Below are positions 27,476 to 37,093 of a stretch of 64,000 bases of DNA, piece after piece. The DNA lies in the NCBI GenBank assembly GCA_020852815.1, contig JADZAN010000032.1:24773-88772 (forward strand), written 5' to 3'. Numbering within the stretch: the stretch's first letter is position 1; each line of letters begins with the position of its first letter. The notes beneath the pieces are model-generated. The model saw nothing but the letters and a program-made list of their open reading frames with translations. It was not told the DNA's origin and searched no databases. This stretch comes from Gemmatimonadaceae bacterium. Lineage in GTDB: Bacteria > Gemmatimonadota > Gemmatimonadetes > Gemmatimonadales > Gemmatimonadaceae. The position numbers and the translations under genes are program-made.

Positions 27476-28996
27476 ATGAAGCTCGTCGAGTGCGTCCCCA
27501 ACTTCTCCGAAGGACGCCGCCCCGAAATCGTCGCCGCCATCCGTGATGCCATCGCCGCCACCGACGGCATCGTCGTCCTCGACGTGTCCAGCGACACGTC
27601 GCACAACCGAACCGTCATCACCTTCGTCGCCCCGGCGGAGCGCGCGGTCGACGCCGCATTCGCCGGCATGCGAACCGCCGCCCAGCATATCGACCTCACG
27701 CAGCACCAGGGCGAGCATCCCCGCATTGGCGCCACCGACGTCGTCCCCTTCATTCCGCTCGAAGGGGCCACCATGGACGACTGCATCGCGCTCGCCCGCT
27801 CGTTAGGCGCGCGCGCCGCCTCCGAGCTCGGCATCCCCGTCTACCTGTACGAGCGCGCCGCCACCACCCCCGCGCGCGAGAACCTCGCCGACGTTCGCCG
27901 CGGCGAGTTCGAGGGGCTGCGCGACGAAGTCGTCACCAACCCCGTGCGCCACCCCGACTTCGGCGAGCCACGGCTCCACCCCACCGCCGGCGCCACCGCC
28001 GTCGGCGCGCGCCCCTTCCTCGTCGCGTACAACGTCTACCTGGGCGGCAAGGAAAACCTCCCCGTCGCCAAGGACGTCGCCAAGGCGCTGCGCCACTCGT
28101 CAGGCGGGTTGCGCTACGTGAAGGGGCTCGGGCTCGAAGTCGATGGCCAGGCGCAGGTGTCGATGAACCTCGTCGACATCGAGAAGACGCCGCTCTTCCG
28201 CGCCTTCGACATGGTCAAGCTGGAGGCGCAGGCGCACGGCGTCTCCCCCACCTGGTCCGAGGTCGTAGGCCTCGTCCCCGAGAAGGCGCTGTTCGACACC
28301 GCCGCCCGCCACCTGCAACTGCGCGGCTTCTCGCCCGAGCTCGTCCTCGAGCGCAAGGTCCGCGCAGCCCTCTCGGGCGGGGAAACGGTGAGCGGCTTCA
28401 CCGCCAGCGTCGCCGCCGCCACCCCCGCCCCGGGCGGCGGGTCGGTCGCCGCGCACGTGGGTGCGTTAGGCGCGGCACTCGCCCAGATGGTCGCCGGCCT
28501 CACCGTGGGCCGCAAGAAGTACGTCGCCGTCGAGGCGGAAATGAAGCAGCTCGCCCTCGACGCCGCCGCACTCGGCTCCACGCTGGGCGCGCTCGTGGTG
28601 CGCGACGCGGAGGCCTACGGGGCGGTGATGCAGGCCTACACCCTCCCCAAGGAAACGGAGGAGCAGCTGGCGGCCCGTACGCGCGCCATCGACGACGCAC
28701 TCCTCGGCGCCGGCGCCGTCCCGCTCGAGACGGCGCGCGCATGCGCCGAGGTCGCCTCTCTCGCCCAGCGCGCCGCCGAGCGCGGCAACACCAACTGCGC
28801 CTCCGATGCCGGCGTGGCCGCGCTCCTCGCCGAGGCGGCGTGCCGCGGCGCCGTGTACAACGTGCGCATCAACGTCGCCTCGCTCAGCGACAAGGCGCGC
28901 GGCGCCGCACTCCTCGAGGAAGCCCAACAGCTCCTCCTGGCCGCACGCACCAGCGCCGATGCCGCCACCGCCGTCGTCGAGCGCGCAATCGGGTAG
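27476..28996 (+). CDS. ftcD: bifunctional glutamate formiminotransferase / formimino-THF cyclodeaminase
   Basis: 506 residues. The N-terminal formiminotransferase (MKLVECVPNFSEGRRPEIV, then HPRIGATDVVPFIPL and PTAGATAVGARPFLVAYNVY) is fused to a C-terminal cyclodeaminase (from about residue 305, TPAPGGGSVAAHVGALGAAL and EVASLAQRAAERGNTNCASD). Together they move a formimino group from formiminoglutamate to tetrahydrofolate and release ammonia, at the end of histidine breakdown. No other hut genes are near. The same fused form occurs in animals. Confidence 0.95.
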   Translation: MKLVECVPNFSEGRRPEIVAAIRDAIAATDGIVVLDVSSDTSHNRTVITFVAPAERAVDAAFAGMRTAAQHIDLTQHQGEHPRIGATDVVPFIPLEGATMDDCIALARSLGARAASELGIPVYLYERAATTPARENLADVRRGEFEGLRDEVVTNPVRHPDFGEPRLHPTAGATAVGARPFLVAYNVYLGGKENLPVAKDVAKALRHSSGGLRYVKGLGLEVDGQAQVSMNLVDIEKTPLFRAFDMVKLEAQAHGVSPTWSEVVGLVPEKALFDTAARHLQLRGFSPELVLERKVRAALSGGETVSGFTASVAAATPAPGGGSVAAHVGALGAALAQMVAGLTVGRKKYVAVEAEMKQLALDAAALGSTLGALVVRDAEAYGAVMQAYTLPKETEEQLAARTRAIDDALLGAGAVPLETARACAEVASLAQRAAERGNTNCASDAGVAALLAEAACRGAVYNVRINVASLSDKARGAALLEEAQQLLLAARTSADAATAVVERAIG

Positions 28997-29042
28997 TTCG
29001 CCGCGCGGCAACGCCCCGCGCGGCCATCGGTTGAACCACCCA

Positions 29043-29086
29043 ATGCACCACGGGCCGGGCCCCAAGGGGTCCGGCCCGTATTGCAT
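29043..29086. terminator. bidirectional terminator hairpin, ftcD/map
   Basis: A GC-rich stem of about 12 bp (29050-29062 with 29067-29079, one G-T pair) with outer AUGCA/UGCAU arms lies between two convergent genes. It is placed to end both ftcD (plus) and the ribosomal super-operon after map (minus). Confidence 0.75.
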
Positions 29087-29123
29087 CTGACGACTGGCCC
29101 GGCACGCAATGACGCGCGCGCCG

Positions 29124-29882
29124 CTACCCCTCCAGCGCCGTGAGGATGCGCGGCCCCTCGTCGAGGACCACCACGGTGTGCTCGAAGTGCGCCGAGCGCG
29201 AACCGTCAGCGGTGACCACGGTCCAGCGGTCCGACAACGTGCGGATCGGCGACGCCCCCACGTTCACCATTGGCTCGATCGCGATCGTCAACCCCGCCAG
29301 GAGCCGCGCGCCGCGCTTCGGCTTTCCCACGTTTGGGACCTGCGGGTCGCCGTGCGGCTTGGTCCCCACATAGTGGCCCACCAGGTCGTCGGCCGTGGTG
29401 AACCCCGCCGGCTTCACCACGCTGGAGATCGCGAAGCCGATGTCGCCGATGTGGTTCCCGACGCGCGCAGCTGCAACGCCGGCCGCCAGCGCCTCCTGCG
29501 TCACCGCGAGGAGCTGCTGGTCCTGTGCGCTGATCTCCCCCACCGGGACGGTGATCGCCGCGTCGGTGAAGTATCCCTCGAGCTTGACCCCGAAGTCGAG
29601 CGATACGATGTCACCGTCCTTCAGGATCCGCTTGGCCGAGGGAATCCCGTGCACGATCTCCTCGTTGATGGAGATGCACACCGAGCCGGGAAAGCCGTAC
29701 AACCCCTTGAACGCCGCGCTCGCCCCGGGCTGGCTGCGAATGAACCCCTCGGCGATGGCATCCAGCTCCTTGGTGCTGATTCCCGGGCGCACGTGCGACT
29801 TGAGCAGCTCCAGCGTACGTGCCAGGAGCTGCCCGCCACGGGCCATGATCTCGATTTCGCGCGATGACTTGAGGTGCAGCAC
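29124..29882 (-). CDS. map: methionine aminopeptidase, type I
   Basis: 252 residues from GTG 29882. It removes the initiator Met from new proteins. The metal ligands lie in the expected order: Asp in VSLDFGVKLEGYFTDAA (two Asp), His in VGHYVGTK, Glu in TIAIEPMVNVG and Glu in HFEHTVVV. Last gene of the super-operon, 3 bases after adk. Confidence 0.97.
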   Translation of the reverse strand: MLHLKSSREIEIMARGGQLLARTLELLKSHVRPGISTKELDAIAEGFIRSQPGASAAFKGLYGFPGSVCISINEEIVHGIPSAKRILKDGDIVSLDFGVKLEGYFTDAAITVPVGEISAQDQQLLAVTQEALAAGVAAARVGNHIGDIGFAISSVVKPAGFTTADDLVGHYVGTKPHGDPQVPNVGKPKRGARLLAGLTIAIEPMVNVGASPIRTLSDRWTVVTADGSRSAHFEHTVVVLDEGPRILTALEG

Positions 29883-29885
29883 GCC

Positions 29886-30530
29886 CTACAACCCTAACGA
29901 GGATCGGATGCGGGCCAGGACCTCGTCCAGCGTCCCCAGCCCATCGACAAACTTGATCGGCGCGTTGTGCGCCCGGTACCACTCGATCACCGGCGCCGTC
30001 TGGCGCTGGTACACCGCCAGCCGGTTGCGAATCGCGTCGGGCTCGTCGTCCTTGCGACGGATGAGACGCCCCGGCGGCGAGTGCCCTTCGTCGCACGCCT
30101 CGCCAGGCTGGCGCCCGGTGTACGGTCGCTGGCAGGTGTCGCACACCGTGCGGCCGCTCAGGCGCGTGACGATCGCCTCGTCAGGCACCTCCACCACCAG
30201 CACCGCATCGAGCCGACGCCCGATCTCGGCGAGTGCGCGGGCAAGCCCCTCGGCCTGCGGCGTCGTGCGCACGACTCCATCGAGGATCGCCCCCTTCGCC
30301 GCCGACGGCGACGTGAGCGCCTCCTTCATGATCCCGAGGATCACCTCATCGGGGACGAGGTCGCCGCGGTCCATCGCCGCCTTCGCGGCAAGCCCGAGCG
30401 GCGTCCCCTCGCGCACCGCAGCGCGCAACACGTCGCCGGTGGCAATCTTGGGGACGCCGAGCTGCTCGGCGAGGCGTTCACCCTGCGTGCCCTTTCCGGC
30501 GCCAGGGGGTCCCAACAGGACGATGATCAT
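29886..30530 (-). CDS. adk: adenylate kinase
   Basis: 214 residues. It interconverts ATP+AMP and 2 ADP. P-loop GPPGAGKGTQG, AMP-site LDGVVRTTPQAEGL, and a LID with CDTCQRPY and ACDEG, i.e. a zinc-binding LID of the Gram-positive type (three Cys and an Asp). It sits between secY and map as in most bacteria. Confidence 0.97.
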   Translation of the reverse strand: MIIVLLGPPGAGKGTQGERLAEQLGVPKIATGDVLRAAVREGTPLGLAAKAAMDRGDLVPDEVILGIMKEALTSPSAAKGAILDGVVRTTPQAEGLARALAEIGRRLDAVLVVEVPDEAIVTRLSGRTVCDTCQRPYTGRQPGEACDEGHSPPGRLIRRKDDEPDAIRNRLAVYQRQTAPVIEWYRAHNAPIKFVDGLGTLDEVLARIRSSLGL

Positions 30531-30619
30531 CGGACACTTGCAGCTGGGAGGTAAGTCGCGGTCGCGACCGGCAGTGCCGCGAGGCGCCGGTCACGCAACC
30601 CACGGGGAGAAGACATAAC

Positions 30620-30652
30620 GACCCGGCCAATGCACTGAAGCACCGCCGGGTC
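30620..30652 (-). terminator. hairpin between secY and adk
   Basis: An 8-bp stem GACCCGGC/GCCGGGTC with a 17-base loop in the 188-base secY-adk gap. No T-run; it may attenuate or process the transcript. Confidence 0.35.
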
Positions 30653-30718
30653 ATGGGATCGCAAGATCATGTCACGCCGTTTGCGCGAGCACGCCCGAGG
30701 GCGCGCTCAGCACGGACA

Positions 30719-32053
30719 TCAGAATCCGCCAGTCGCCTGGCGACCACGGAAGCGCACGCGCCCCTTCTTCATGAAGCCGTCGTACTTCCGCAGCAGGAGG
30801 TGCTGCTGCATCTGCGACATCGTGTCGAGCGCCACGCCCACCACGATGAGGAGCGACGTCCCGCCGAACTGGAACGGTACGTTGATCCACTTCGCGATGA
30901 TCACCGGAAGGAGCGCGATCACCGTCAGGAAGATCGCCCCGGGGAGCGTGATGCGGGAAACGACGCCGTCGATGTACTCCGCCGTCTTGGCCCCGGGCTT
31001 TACCCCGGGAATGAAGCCGCCCTGCTTCTTGAGATTCTCCGCCAGGTCGATCGGGTTGAAGATGATCGACGTGTAGAAGTACGTGAAGAAGAGGATGAGG
31101 AGCGCCGACGTGACGAGGTAGAGCCACGTCCCCGGGACAAAGAGGTCGGCGATGCGCTGCGCGGCCGGATTCCCCGAGAACTGCGCGATGGCGCCCGGCA
31201 CCACGATCACCGACTGCGCGAACACGATGGGCATGACGCCCGACGAGTTGATGCGCAGCGGGATGAAGTTCCGCGCCGCCTCACGCATGCGCCCGCGAGC
31301 CATGGTGCGCTGCGGGATCTGGATGAGGACGCGACGCGCCGCCAGCGTGATGGCCACGACGCCGGCCACGACTCCACCCATGACCACCGCGAGGATGGCC
31401 AGCGAGAACGGACCTACCGCTCCCGTGCCGACGAACTTGAACGTCTGCACGATCCCGGGCCAGAAACGCTCGACGATCGAGAAGAAGATCAACAGCGACG
31501 CACCGTTGCCGAGCCCGCGCTCCGTGATCTGCTCGCCCAGCCACATCACGAACACGGCGCCCGTAGTGAGGAAGAGCGCGGTCTGCACCCGGAAACCGAA
31601 GCCGGGGTTGGCCACGGCCTGCGACAACGACTCGGTGAACAGCGCAAAGCCCCACGCCTGCACGATGGCCAGGACGACGGTGCCGTAGCGCGTCCACTGC
31701 GTCAGCTTTTTCCGCCCTTCTTCATCCTTCTGCATCTTGTCGATCGTCGGGATGACCGCACCCGCGATCTGCACGAAGATGCTCGAGGAGATGTACGGCA
31801 TGATGCCGAGGGCGAAGACCGTCGCACGCGACAGTCCGCCCCCGACGAACAGGTCGTACAAGCCGAGCAAGCCACCGCCGCCCTGCTGGTTGGAGAAGAA
31901 GTCGGTGAGGGCGATGACGTCCACACCGGGGACCGTGACGTGCGCCCCAACCCGATAGAGCGTCAGGCAGAGGAACGTGAAGACGATCTTCTCCCAGAGC
32001 TCGGGCGTGTTGCGGATGTTCGCCAACGCCTGGGCCGGATTTGGCTGCGCCAT
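30719..32053 (-). CDS. secY: preprotein translocase subunit SecY
   Basis: 444 residues, about ten transmembrane helices. Typical sequence blocks include the start ELWEKIVFTFLCLTLYRVGAHV (partly given), the plug region GGGLLGLYDLFVGGGLSRATVFALGIMPYI (partly) and GMREAARNFIPLRINSSGVMP-type loop 8/9 residues. It forms the channel of the Sec translocon with SecE/G encoded elsewhere. It begins directly after rplO. Confidence 0.97.
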   Translation of the reverse strand: MAQPNPAQALANIRNTPELWEKIVFTFLCLTLYRVGAHVTVPGVDVIALTDFFSNQQGGGGLLGLYDLFVGGGLSRATVFALGIMPYISSSIFVQIAGAVIPTIDKMQKDEEGRKKLTQWTRYGTVVLAIVQAWGFALFTESLSQAVANPGFGFRVQTALFLTTGAVFVMWLGEQITERGLGNGASLLIFFSIVERFWPGIVQTFKFVGTGAVGPFSLAILAVVMGGVVAGVVAITLAARRVLIQIPQRTMARGRMREAARNFIPLRINSSGVMPIVFAQSVIVVPGAIAQFSGNPAAQRIADLFVPGTWLYLVTSALLILFFTYFYTSIIFNPIDLAENLKKQGGFIPGVKPGAKTAEYIDGVVSRITLPGAIFLTVIALLPVIIAKWINVPFQFGGTSLLIVVGVALDTMSQMQQHLLLRKYDGFMKKGRVRFRGRQATGGF

Positions 32054-32521
32054 TTACTCCTCGATGCGGCCGCCGGCCGCGGCGATCTTCTCGCGCGCGC
32101 TCCCCGAGACCTTGATGCCGCGCACGGTGTAGGCGGCCGACACCTCGCCGGACGCCAGGAGCTTCGCCGGTCCCTTGGTGAGCTTGATCAGCCCAGCCTT
32201 GGCCAGCGACTCGCGCGTAACCTCGCTCCCCTCGACCTTGGACAGGTCGCCCAGGCGCACGACCTGGTTCTCCACGCGGAAGCGCTCATTGTTGAAGCCG
32301 CGCTTCGGGATCCGGCGCGTGAGCGGCATCTGGCCGCCCTCGAAGCCGGGCTTTCCGCCGCCCGGTCCACCGTGCCCCGCGCGGGCCATGCTCCCCTTGT
32401 GCCCCTTGCCGGCCGTCTTTCCCTGGCCGGAGCCAGGGCCGCGCCCAAGGCGCTTGCGATTCCGGTGCGAGCCCGGAGCCGGCGAGAGGTTATGCAGCCC
32501 GATCTTTTCCTGGGTCGCCAC
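32054..32521 (-). CDS. rplO: 50S ribosomal protein L15 (uL15)
   Basis: 155 residues. The start LHNLSPAPGSHRNRKRLGRG followed by a Gly/Lys-rich segment (GPGSGQGKTAGKGHKG) is diagnostic for uL15. Stops 1 base before secY, as in the standard spc operon. Confidence 0.97.
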   Translation of the reverse strand: MATQEKIGLHNLSPAPGSHRNRKRLGRGPGSGQGKTAGKGHKGSMARAGHGGPGGGKPGFEGGQMPLTRRIPKRGFNNERFRVENQVVRLGDLSKVEGSEVTRESLAKAGLIKLTKGPAKLLASGEVSAAYTVRGIKVSGSAREKIAAAGGRIEE

Positions 32522-32525
32522 AGTC

Positions 32526-32780
32526 TCACTCCTTGACAGGCGTCACCTTGACCAGGTGCCGCACCTTCTTGATCGCGCCGCGAAGCGCGGGCGTGTCCTG
32601 TTGAATGACCGAGCTCTGGTGCTTCCGGAGCCCAAGCGCGCGCAGCGTCAGGCGCATCGTCTCGCTGTGCCCGATGCCGCTCTTCACCTGCGTGATCTTC
32701 ACCTTGCCACCGGTCGGGGCCTCGTCCTTCGGCGTGACCTTGGGGCCACGCGTGGCGTGCCACACGAATGTCCTAGGCAT
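32526..32780 (-). CDS. rpmD: 50S ribosomal protein L30 (uL30), N-terminally extended
   Basis: 84 residues from ATG 32780, which overlaps the end of rpsE by 8 bases. The conserved L30 domain [20 protein letters not shown] starts at residue 26; bacterial L30 is usually about 60 residues and begins there. The extra 25 residues ([12 protein letters not shown]...) have no close start codon alternative, so the extension seems real. Confidence 0.93.
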   Translation of the reverse strand: MPRTFVWHATRGPKVTPKDEAPTGGKVKITQVKSGIGHSETMRLTLRALGLRKHQSSVIQQDTPALRGAIKKVRHLVKVTPVKE

Positions 32781-33522
32781 TGGCGACCTCCTTCCCCTTG
32801 TGGCGCGAACGATAGCCGATGGCCGACGGCTCCACGCCACGCTCGCGCGCGATCTGCTCGACCGTCGTCAGCTGCTTGAGGCCGTCGAACGCCGCCCGCA
32901 CCATGTTGTGCGGGTTCGTCGAGCCTAACGACTTGGTGAGGATGTCGGTGATCCCGGCGCACTCCATCACGGCGCGCACCGCACCACCGGCAATCACGCC
33001 GGCGCCCGGCGCCGCGGGCTTCATCACCACGCGACCGGCTCCGTGCTCCCCCACCACCTCGTGCGGGATCGTCGACCCCGTCAGCGGGATGGACACCATG
33101 CGACGACGCGCCCCCTCGACCGCCTTGCGGACGGCCTCGGACACTTCGTTCGCCTTCCCCGTGGCGTAGCCAACCTTCCCCTGCCCGTCGCCAACCGCGA
33201 CGAGGGCGTTGAAGGAGAAGCGACGACCACCCTTCACGACCTTCGCGACGCGGTTGATCGCCACCACGTTCTCCACGAGGTCCGACGCCCCTTCGCCGCG
33301 GGACTGCTGCTCGCCGCCGCCACGCGGGCCACGCCCGCCATCGCGACCGCCGCCGCCGGGACCACCGTCACGCCCGCCACGGCCGCCGCCCGGGCCGCCG
33401 CGACCGCCACCGGGGCCGCCCCGCCCACGACCACCGCCAGGACCGCCGCGGCCACCACGGCCACCGCCACCTGCCGGGCGCGACCCGCCGGTCGCCGAAC
33501 CAGTTGTCTCGTTCTCAGCCAT
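32773..33522 (-). CDS. rpsE: 30S ribosomal protein S5 (uS5) with RGG-rich extension
   Basis: 249 residues from ATG 33522, placed 1 base after the rplR stop. The conserved S5 double-stranded-RNA-binding domain starts near residue 81 ([20 protein letters not shown]) and continues through the usual [12 protein letters not shown] and [13 protein letters not shown]. Residues 14-72 are almost only Gly, Arg and Pro in repeated [12 protein letters not shown] units, unlike ordinary uS5 (about 165 residues). A start at the conserved domain is unlikely because no ATG or GTG with a binding site lies there. The tail could bind RNA nonspecifically. Confidence 0.95.
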   Translation of the reverse strand: MAENETTGSATGGSRPAGGGGRGGRGGPGGGRGRGGPGGGRGGPGGGRGGRDGGPGGGGRDGGRGPRGGGEQQSRGEGASDLVENVVAINRVAKVVKGGRRFSFNALVAVGDGQGKVGYATGKANEVSEAVRKAVEGARRRMVSIPLTGSTIPHEVVGEHGAGRVVMKPAAPGAGVIAGGAVRAVMECAGITDILTKSLGSTNPHNMVRAAFDGLKQLTTVEQIARERGVEPSAIGYRSRHKGKEVANA

Positions 33523-33523
33523 G

Positions 33524-33880
33524 TCAGAACTCCAGACCGCCCTCGCGGGCGCCATCGGCCAGCGCCTTCACGCGGCCGTGATAACGATAACCCGCGCGAT
33601 CGAACACCACCTTCGAAATCCCCTGCTCCTTCGCCGCCGCCGCCAGCGCCTTGCCGACACCGGCCGCCTTTTCGCCCTTCTTCCCCGTCAGCTCGCCATC
33701 GCCAACCGTCAGCAACGTCTTCTGCGCGACGTCGTCGACCAACTGGGCGTAGATGTGCTTGAGCGAACGGAAGATGACGAGACGCGGCCGTTCGAGCGTC
33801 CCCGTCACCCGCTTGCGAATGCGCAGGTGCCGGCGATAGCGGAGTTCCTGGCGCGTCTTCGGGATACCCATGCTGCGCAT
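33524..33880 (-). CDS. rplR: 50S ribosomal protein L18 (uL18)
   Basis: 118 residues. [20 protein letters not shown] and [17 protein letters not shown] are the 5S-rRNA-binding core. ATG 33880 overlaps the rplF stop by 1 base; a second ATG 3 codons later is possible. Confidence 0.97.
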   Translation of the reverse strand: MRSMGIPKTRQELRYRRHLRIRKRVTGTLERPRLVIFRSLKHIYAQLVDDVAQKTLLTVGDGELTGKKGEKAAGVGKALAAAAKEQGISKVVFDRAGYRYHGRVKALADGAREGGLEF

Positions 33881-34419
33881 TACTTGCCTCCCGCCTTACC
33901 GGCCTTCCGGCGAATGATCTCGCCCGCATAACGCACGCCCTTGCCCTTGTACGGCTCCGGCTTGCGCAGCTTGCGGATTTCCGATGCGATACGCCCGACG
34001 ACTTCCTTGTCCGCCCCCTCGACCAACACCTGCGTCGGCTGGGGCGCCGAGAGCTTCACGCCCGCCGGGGCCTTCACTTCGATCGTGTGCGAATAGCCTA
34101 ACGACATCAGGAGGCCGTACGGCTTCACCTCGGCCTTGTACCCGACGCCCGTGATCTCCAGCTGCCGCGTGAACCCCTTCGTCACGCCCTCGACCATGTT
34201 GGCCACCAGCGTGCGCGTCAGCCCGTGCAGCGCCTTGTGGCGCGTCTCGTCCGACGGTCGGTTCACCGTGATCTGCCCGTTCTCGAAGGCCAGGAGCATG
34301 TCGGGATGGAACGTCCGGGAGAGTTCCCCCTTCGGCCCCTTCACCGTCAGCACCGAGCCCTTCAGGTCAACCGTCACGCCGCCAGGGACGGGGACGGGAT
34401 GCTTGCCAATTCGTGACAT
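33880..34419 (-). CDS. rplF: 50S ribosomal protein L6 (uL6)
   Basis: 179 residues. Start [17 protein letters not shown] and C-terminal [16 protein letters not shown] are signature segments of uL6, which binds near the sarcin-ricin loop. Standard place between rpsH and rplR. Confidence 0.98.
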   Translation of the reverse strand: MSRIGKHPVPVPGGVTVDLKGSVLTVKGPKGELSRTFHPDMLLAFENGQITVNRPSDETRHKALHGLTRTLVANMVEGVTKGFTRQLEITGVGYKAEVKPYGLLMSLGYSHTIEVKAPAGVKLSAPQPTQVLVEGADKEVVGRIASEIRKLRKPEPYKGKGVRYAGEIIRRKAGKAGGK

Positions 34420-34431
34420 CGTCGGCTCTCC

Positions 34432-34830
34432 TTACCAGACCAGGGCGAGCAGCTCGCCGCCGGTGTGCGCCTTGCGCGCATCGGCGTCCGACATCACGCC
34501 ACGCGACGTGCTCAGGATCGCCATCCCCAGGCCGTTGCGCACCCGCGGGATCTCGCCAACGGCCACGTACGTCCGCAGCCCGGGCGACGACACCCGCTGC
34601 AACTGGCGAATCACCGGCTGCCCGCCCGCATACCGGAGGATGATGCGGAGCAGCTTGTGCCCCTGCTCGTTCTCCACGTGACGGTAGTCGGTGATGAAGT
34701 TGTTCTCCTTGAGGATCCGCGCGATCTCGGTCTTCACGCGCGATGCCGGCATGTCCACGCGACGGTGCTTCGATCCGCACGCATTGCGGATCCGCGTGAG
34801 CATATCGGCGATCGGGTCAGTCATGCTCAT
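34432..34830 (-). CDS. rpsH: 30S ribosomal protein S8 (uS8)
   Basis: 132 residues. DPIADMLTRIRNA at the start and RGVMSDADARKAHTGGELLA at the end are diagnostic. In E. coli S8 is the translational repressor of the spc operon. A 132-base gap separates it from rpsN upstream, larger than other gaps in this operon, and could hold a regulatory site. Confidence 0.98.
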   Translation of the reverse strand: MSMTDPIADMLTRIRNACGSKHRRVDMPASRVKTEIARILKENNFITDYRHVENEQGHKLLRIILRYAGGQPVIRQLQRVSSPGLRTYVAVGEIPRVRNGLGMAILSTSRGVMSDADARKAHTGGELLALVW

Positions 34831-34962
34831 GGGTGTTTCGCTCTCCTATCGTATCCCGCTCGGGACGTTTAGGAATGAAGGAATGAGAGCCAGGAAGGGG
34901 TGGCAACGAGTCCCGGCGCCCTGCGCCGCCGAACTCCCGTCCCCCGTCTCCCGTCTATCGGC

Positions 34963-35268
34963 TTACCACGACGCCTTGCGGACGCCGGGAATGAGCCCGT
35001 TCAGCGCCATCTCGCGCAGCGCCAGGCGCGACAGCCCGAAAAACCCCTCGTAGCCGCGCGCGCGCCCGGTCATCGAGCACCGGTTGCGGATCCGCACCGC
35101 CGACGAGTTGCGCGGCAGCTTGCGCAGCTTGCTGTACGCCGCCTCGCGCTCCGCGTCCCCCGTCTTCGGGTTCTTGATCACCGCCAGCAGCGCGCGACGC
35201 TTCTCCGCGTGACGCGCCACCAGCACCTTGCGCTCCTCGTTCTTGACGATCTTGGACGTCTTGGCCAT
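34963..35268 (-). CDS. rpsN: 30S ribosomal protein S14 (uS14), long zinc-free form
   Basis: 101 residues, the C-minus type. The CxxC zinc ribbons of the short form are absent; [20 protein letters not shown] keeps a single Cys. Located between rplE and rpsH as usual. Confidence 0.97.
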   Translation of the reverse strand: MAKTSKIVKNEERKVLVARHAEKRRALLAVIKNPKTGDAEREAAYSKLRKLPRNSSAVRIRNRCSMTGRARGYEGFFGLSRLALREMALNGLIPGVRKASW

Positions 35269-35282
35269 GGCTGCCTAACGAA

Positions 35283-35978
35283 TCAGTTGGTGAACGCGAC
35301 GACGACCGGCTTCTCGTCGCCGCGGAACGGCATCCCCAGCTCGCGCAGCAGCGCGAAGGACTGGTCGTCCTTGTCCGTGGTCGTCACGAACGTGATATCC
35401 ATCCCGTGGATCTGCTCGACCATGTCGTAGTTGATCTCCGGGAAGATCATCTGCTCCTTGATCCCCACCGAGTAGTTCCCGCGCCCGTCGAACGAGCGCG
35501 TGCCCAGCCCGCGGAAGTCGCGGACGCGCGGCAACGCGCTGTTGATGAAGCGGTCCAGGAACTCCCACATGCGCGAGCCGCGCAATGTCACCGCCGCCCC
35601 GATCTCCTGCCCCTCACGCAACCCGAAGTTGGCGATGGACTTCTTCGCCTTCTTCCGCACCGGGCGCTGCCCGGTGATCAGCGCCAGCTCCTCGACCACC
35701 GAGTCGAGCAGCTTGGGCTGCTTGATCGCCTCGCCCAGCCCCACGTTGATCACGATCTTCGCGAGTGCGGGGATCTGGTGCACGTTGGTCAGCCCGAATT
35801 GCTGCATCAGCTTCGGCGCCACCGTGCTCCGGTAATACCCGTGCAGGCGCGGTGCCGGCACCGGGAGCTTGGCCCCGAGGTGCGGCCCCTTCGGCAGCAT
35901 CGACTTGCGATCGCCGCCCTTGCCGCCGCCCGACGCCTTGCCGGCCGGCGCGCTCCCCTTCTTTTCCTTCGTCGCCAT
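35283..35978 (-). CDS. rplE: 50S ribosomal protein L5 (uL5), N-terminally extended
   Basis: 231 residues versus about 180 normally. The conserved part starts near residue 48 (YYRSTVAPKLMQQFGLTNVH) and has the usual VINVGLGEA and GRGNYSVGIKEQ. The first 45 residues are Lys/Gly/Ala/Pro-rich (KEKKGSAPAGKASGGGKGG), a basic low-complexity tail. Confidence 0.96.
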   Translation of the reverse strand: MATKEKKGSAPAGKASGGGKGGDRKSMLPKGPHLGAKLPVPAPRLHGYYRSTVAPKLMQQFGLTNVHQIPALAKIVINVGLGEAIKQPKLLDSVVEELALITGQRPVRKKAKKSIANFGLREGQEIGAAVTLRGSRMWEFLDRFINSALPRVRDFRGLGTRSFDGRGNYSVGIKEQMIFPEINYDMVEQIHGMDITFVTTTDKDDQSFALLRELGMPFRGDEKPVVVAFTN

Positions 35979-36003
35979 AGTCTATCGTCCTCGCCTCAGC
36001 GGC

Positions 36004-36405
36004 TCAGCGGTTGCGCGGGATGGCATCCCCGCTCTTGGCGCTGATGCGTTCCTTCGTGCCATCCGCATCGATCTGACGGCGGGTGCGCGTCGGCGTCCCG
36101 CTCTTCGGATCGAGCAGCATCACGTTCGAATGATGAATCGGGGCCGGCATCTCGATGATCGCGCTCTGCTCCTCCGCGCGACGCGCCTTCCGATGCCGCT
36201 TCACGATGTTGATCCCTTCCACGGTCACGCGCCCGGTCTTGGTGAAGACACGGAGGACCTTCCCCTCCTTCCCCTTGTCCTCGCCGCGCATGACGCGCAC
36301 GGTGTCGCCCTTGGTGATGGGCATCGACACCCGCTCCGCCTTGCGCTGGTGGCGCACCGCCCCCAGGCGCTTCCCCTCGTTCTTGCGATACTTGAGCACG
36401 CGCAT
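36004..36405 (-). CDS. rplX: 50S ribosomal protein L24 (uL24)
   Basis: 133 residues. The KOW core is [20 protein letters not shown] and [12 protein letters not shown] follows. I keep ATG 36405 because GGAGG lies 9 bases upstream, inside the end of rplN; this adds a 27-residue basic N-terminal extension before the core. ATG 36324 would give the standard length. Confidence 0.95.
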   Translation of the reverse strand: MRVLKYRKNEGKRLGAVRHQRKAERVSMPITKGDTVRVMRGEDKGKEGKVLRVFTKTGRVTVEGINIVKRHRKARRAEEQSAIIEMPAPIHHSNVMLLDPKSGTPTRTRRQIDADGTKERISAKSGDAIPRNR

Positions 36406-36406
36406 G

Positions 36407-36775
36407 TTACAAGACCTCCGGCGCGAGCGAGACGATCTTCATGTACCGCTTCTCGCGCAGCTCGCGCGCCACGGGGCCGAAGATGCGCGTCCCGCGGGGC
36501 TCGCCCTTGTCGTCAATGATCACGACCGCATTCTCGTCGAAGCGGATGTAGCTCCCATCCTTCCGGCGCGTCTCCTTCACGGTCCGCACCACGACCGCCT
36601 TCGCGACGTCGGACTTCTTCACCGTCCCATTGGGAAGGGCGTCCTTCACCGCCACGATCACCTTGTCGCCAAGTCCGGCATACCGTCGCTTGGTCCCACC
36701 GAGCACGCGGATCACGAGCGCCTTCTTCGCGCCCGAGTTGTCCGCGACCTTGACCACCGATTCCTGTTGGATCAT
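36407..36775 (-). CDS. rplN: 50S ribosomal protein L14 (uL14)
   Basis: 122 residues, the usual length. Start [20 protein letters not shown] and [20 protein letters not shown] are diagnostic. Confidence 0.98.
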   Translation of the reverse strand: MIQQESVVKVADNSGAKKALVIRVLGGTKRRYAGLGDKVIVAVKDALPNGTVKKSDVAKAVVVRTVKETRRKDGSYIRFDENAVVIIDDKGEPRGTRIFGPVARELREKRYMKIVSLAPEVL

Positions 36776-36787
36776 TGCCCAGTTCTC

Positions 36788-37075
36788 CTAGCGCGCCCGC
36801 TCGACGATCTCCACCACGCGCCACCGCTTGTCCTTCGACAGGGGGCGCGTCTCCATGATGCGCACGGTGTCGCCCGTCTTCGCCGAGTTCTCCTCGTCGT
36901 GAGCTTTCACCTTCTTCGTGCGCGTCACCATCTTGCCGTACGTCGGATGCGGGACCCGGCGGTCGATCTTCACGACCACGGTCTTCTGCATCTTGTCGCT
37001 CACCACCACGCCCACGCGCACCTTGCGCGCGTTCCGCGGCGATGCCTGCTGCCCGTTGTTGGTCATCTCGGCCAT
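36788..37075 (-). CDS. rpsQ: 30S ribosomal protein S17 (uS17)
   Basis: 95 residues. [20 protein letters not shown] and [20 protein letters not shown] identify it. Primary 16S rRNA-binding protein, 18 bases after rpmC. Confidence 0.98.
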   Translation of the reverse strand: MAEMTNNGQQASPRNARKVRVGVVVSDKMQKTVVVKIDRRVPHPTYGKMVTRTKKVKAHDEENSAKTGDTVRIMETRPLSKDKRWRVVEIVERAR

Positions 37076-37093
37076 GTTCGCTCGTGCTCCTGG

